From Streptomyces avicenniae (GTDB taxonomy: Bacteria; Actinomycetota; Actinomycetes; Streptomycetales; Streptomycetaceae): 64,000 bases of DNA. The stretch is from assembly GCF_000719135.1 (NCBI RefSeq), contig NZ_JOEK01000005.1, positions 1 to 64,000 on the forward strand, given 5' to 3'. Positions 63,371-64,000 of the stretch are shown here, piece by piece; the stretch's first letter is position 1; every line of letters starts with the position of its first letter. The notes under the pieces were generated by a model, which ran no database searches, was not told the DNA's origin, and worked only from the letters and a program-made list of their open reading frames with translations. The position numbers and the translations under genes were made by a program.

Positions 63371-64000
63371 CAGCGGAGGAACCCTTCGTAATTACGCTGG
63401 TGGAGCTGGCTCTCGATCTGCCGCACCGTCTCCAGGCCGACACCCACGATGATCAGGATCGAGGTGCCGCCGAAGGGGAAGTCCTGCTGCGCGTCGAACA
63501 TCACCAGCGCCACGGTGGGCACCAGGGCGATGAGCCCCAGGTACAGCGACCCGGGCCAGGTGATGCGGTTCAGCACATAGCTCAGGTATTCGACCGTGGG
63601 GCGGCCCGCCCGGATACCCGGGATGAAACCACCATACTTCTTCATGTTTTCGGCCACGTCCTCAGGGTTGAACGTGATGGCCACGTAGAAGAAGGCGAAG
63701 AACACGATGAGCAGGAAGTAGGTCACGATGTAGTACGGGTGGTCACCGTTGGTGAAGTACCGCGTCACCCAGTCCGCCCATCCGCTGGCGTCCGAACCGG
63801 CGAACTGGACGAGGAGCTGGGGGATGTACAGCAGCGACGAGGCGAAGATCACCGGGATGACACCGGCCTGGTTCACCTTGAGGGGGATGTACGTCGAGGT
63901 ACCGCCGTAGGAGCGACGGCCGATCATGCGCTTGGCGTACTGCACCGGGATACGGCGCTGGGCCAGCTCGACGAAGACGACGAGGCCGACCATCGCCAGG
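63370..64000 (-). CDS. secY: preprotein translocase subunit SecY (C-terminal part, runs off the window)
   Basis: About 210 C-terminal residues are present; the N-terminal half lies beyond 64000. Landmarks: VELAQRRIPVQYAKRMIGRRSYGGTSTYIPLKVNQAGVIPVIFASSLLYIPQLLV, YYIVTYFLLIVFFAFFYVAITFNPEDVAENMKKYGGFIPGIRAGRPTVEYLSYVLNRITWPGSLYLGLIALVP and a C-terminal GVGLETVRQIESQLHQRNYEGFLR. Channel of the Sec translocon. Confidence 0.98.
   Translation of the reverse strand, partial: LAMVGLVVFVELAQRRIPVQYAKRMIGRRSYGGTSTYIPLKVNQAGVIPVIFASSLLYIPQLLVQFAGSDASGWADWVTRYFTNGDHPYYIVTYFLLIVFFAFFYVAITFNPEDVAENMKKYGGFIPGIRAGRPTVEYLSYVLNRITWPGSLYLGLIALVPTVALVMFDAQQDFPFGGTSILIIVGVGLETVRQIESQLHQRNYEGFLR

Noticed and set aside
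1..64000. tRNA genes, CRISPR arrays, insertion sequences and attachment sites
   Set aside because: No cloverleaf-like sequence, regular direct-repeat array, transposase motif or terminal inverted repeat was recognised by reading; a covariance or profile search would be needed to exclude them fully.

Overview
The window is a very G+C-rich actinomycete chromosome segment, most likely from Streptomyces or a close relative in the Streptomycetaceae. The reasons are extreme GC at third codon positions, frequent GTG starts, ATGA/GTGA stop-start overlaps, futalosine-pathway menaquinone genes, a sacsin-like ATPase beside a DUF3027 gene, and an actinobacterial spc/alpha ribosomal operon at the right end. 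I see no rRNA, tRNA, insertion sequence, prophage or CRISPR array. At least 17 genes lie 6 to 9 bases behind a TANNNT-type -10 box with no ribosome binding site, so leaderless transcription seems common here.

Layout. Positions 1-12 kb: a DsbA-like thiol oxidoreductase, an NlpC/P60 cell-wall hydrolase, a decayed NTF2-like gene, a DUF1772 membrane protein behind a symmetric multi-palindrome operator, a secreted GH87-like beta-helix glycanase, DoxX and other membrane proteins, and two divergent PspC transcription units, one of them a PspC sensor kinase with its response regulator. 12-24 kb: two TetR modules (one with a VOC protein, one with a drug-type ABC exporter), lipoproteins and surface proteins, two tandem paralogous membrane proteins, an aldo/keto reductase behind a MerR-type promoter, thpR with an overlapping 28-residue membrane peptide, and a MarR/MFS exporter pair. 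24-36 kb: a P-type cation ATPase, an alpha/beta hydrolase, a GH114-like lipoprotein overlapping a sacsin-like ATPase, DUF3027, an MFS protein, and mqnB-mqnD of menaquinone synthesis. 36-51 kb: a cold-shock protein, an unrecognised 547-residue protein with a structured leader, an iron-boxed siderophore ABC importer, a MarR/SMR efflux module, a MerR regulator, and a NarL-type two-component pair split by a broken acetyltransferase gene.

The most interesting region is 51.7-54.8 kb. It holds a tightly coupled five-gene set: a small protein with an in-frame TTA codon, a DUF6879 protein, an XRE/DUF5753 regulator, a 47-residue Asp/Asn/Gly-rich peptide with three Asp-Gly steps, and a 388-residue protein-isoaspartate methyltransferase (PIMT) homologue with a long C-terminal extension whose start overlaps the peptide's stop. 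A very long hairpin follows. This is the layout expected for a stand-alone peptide plus PIMT RiPP system that makes aspartimide (imiditide-like), with no lanthipeptide, graspetide, protease or transporter gene next to it.

54.8-57.7 kb carries an ABC-2 exporter, an intact NTF2-like gene behind a SoxR-box-like promoter, and a small secreted protein. From 57.7 kb to the end, on the minus strand, run secY (partial), adk, map, infA, rpmJ, rpsM, rpsK, rpsD, rpoA and rplQ, closed by a strong terminator. The presence of a zinc-ribbon type rpsD between rpsK and rpoA differs from what I remember of the S. coelicolor operon.
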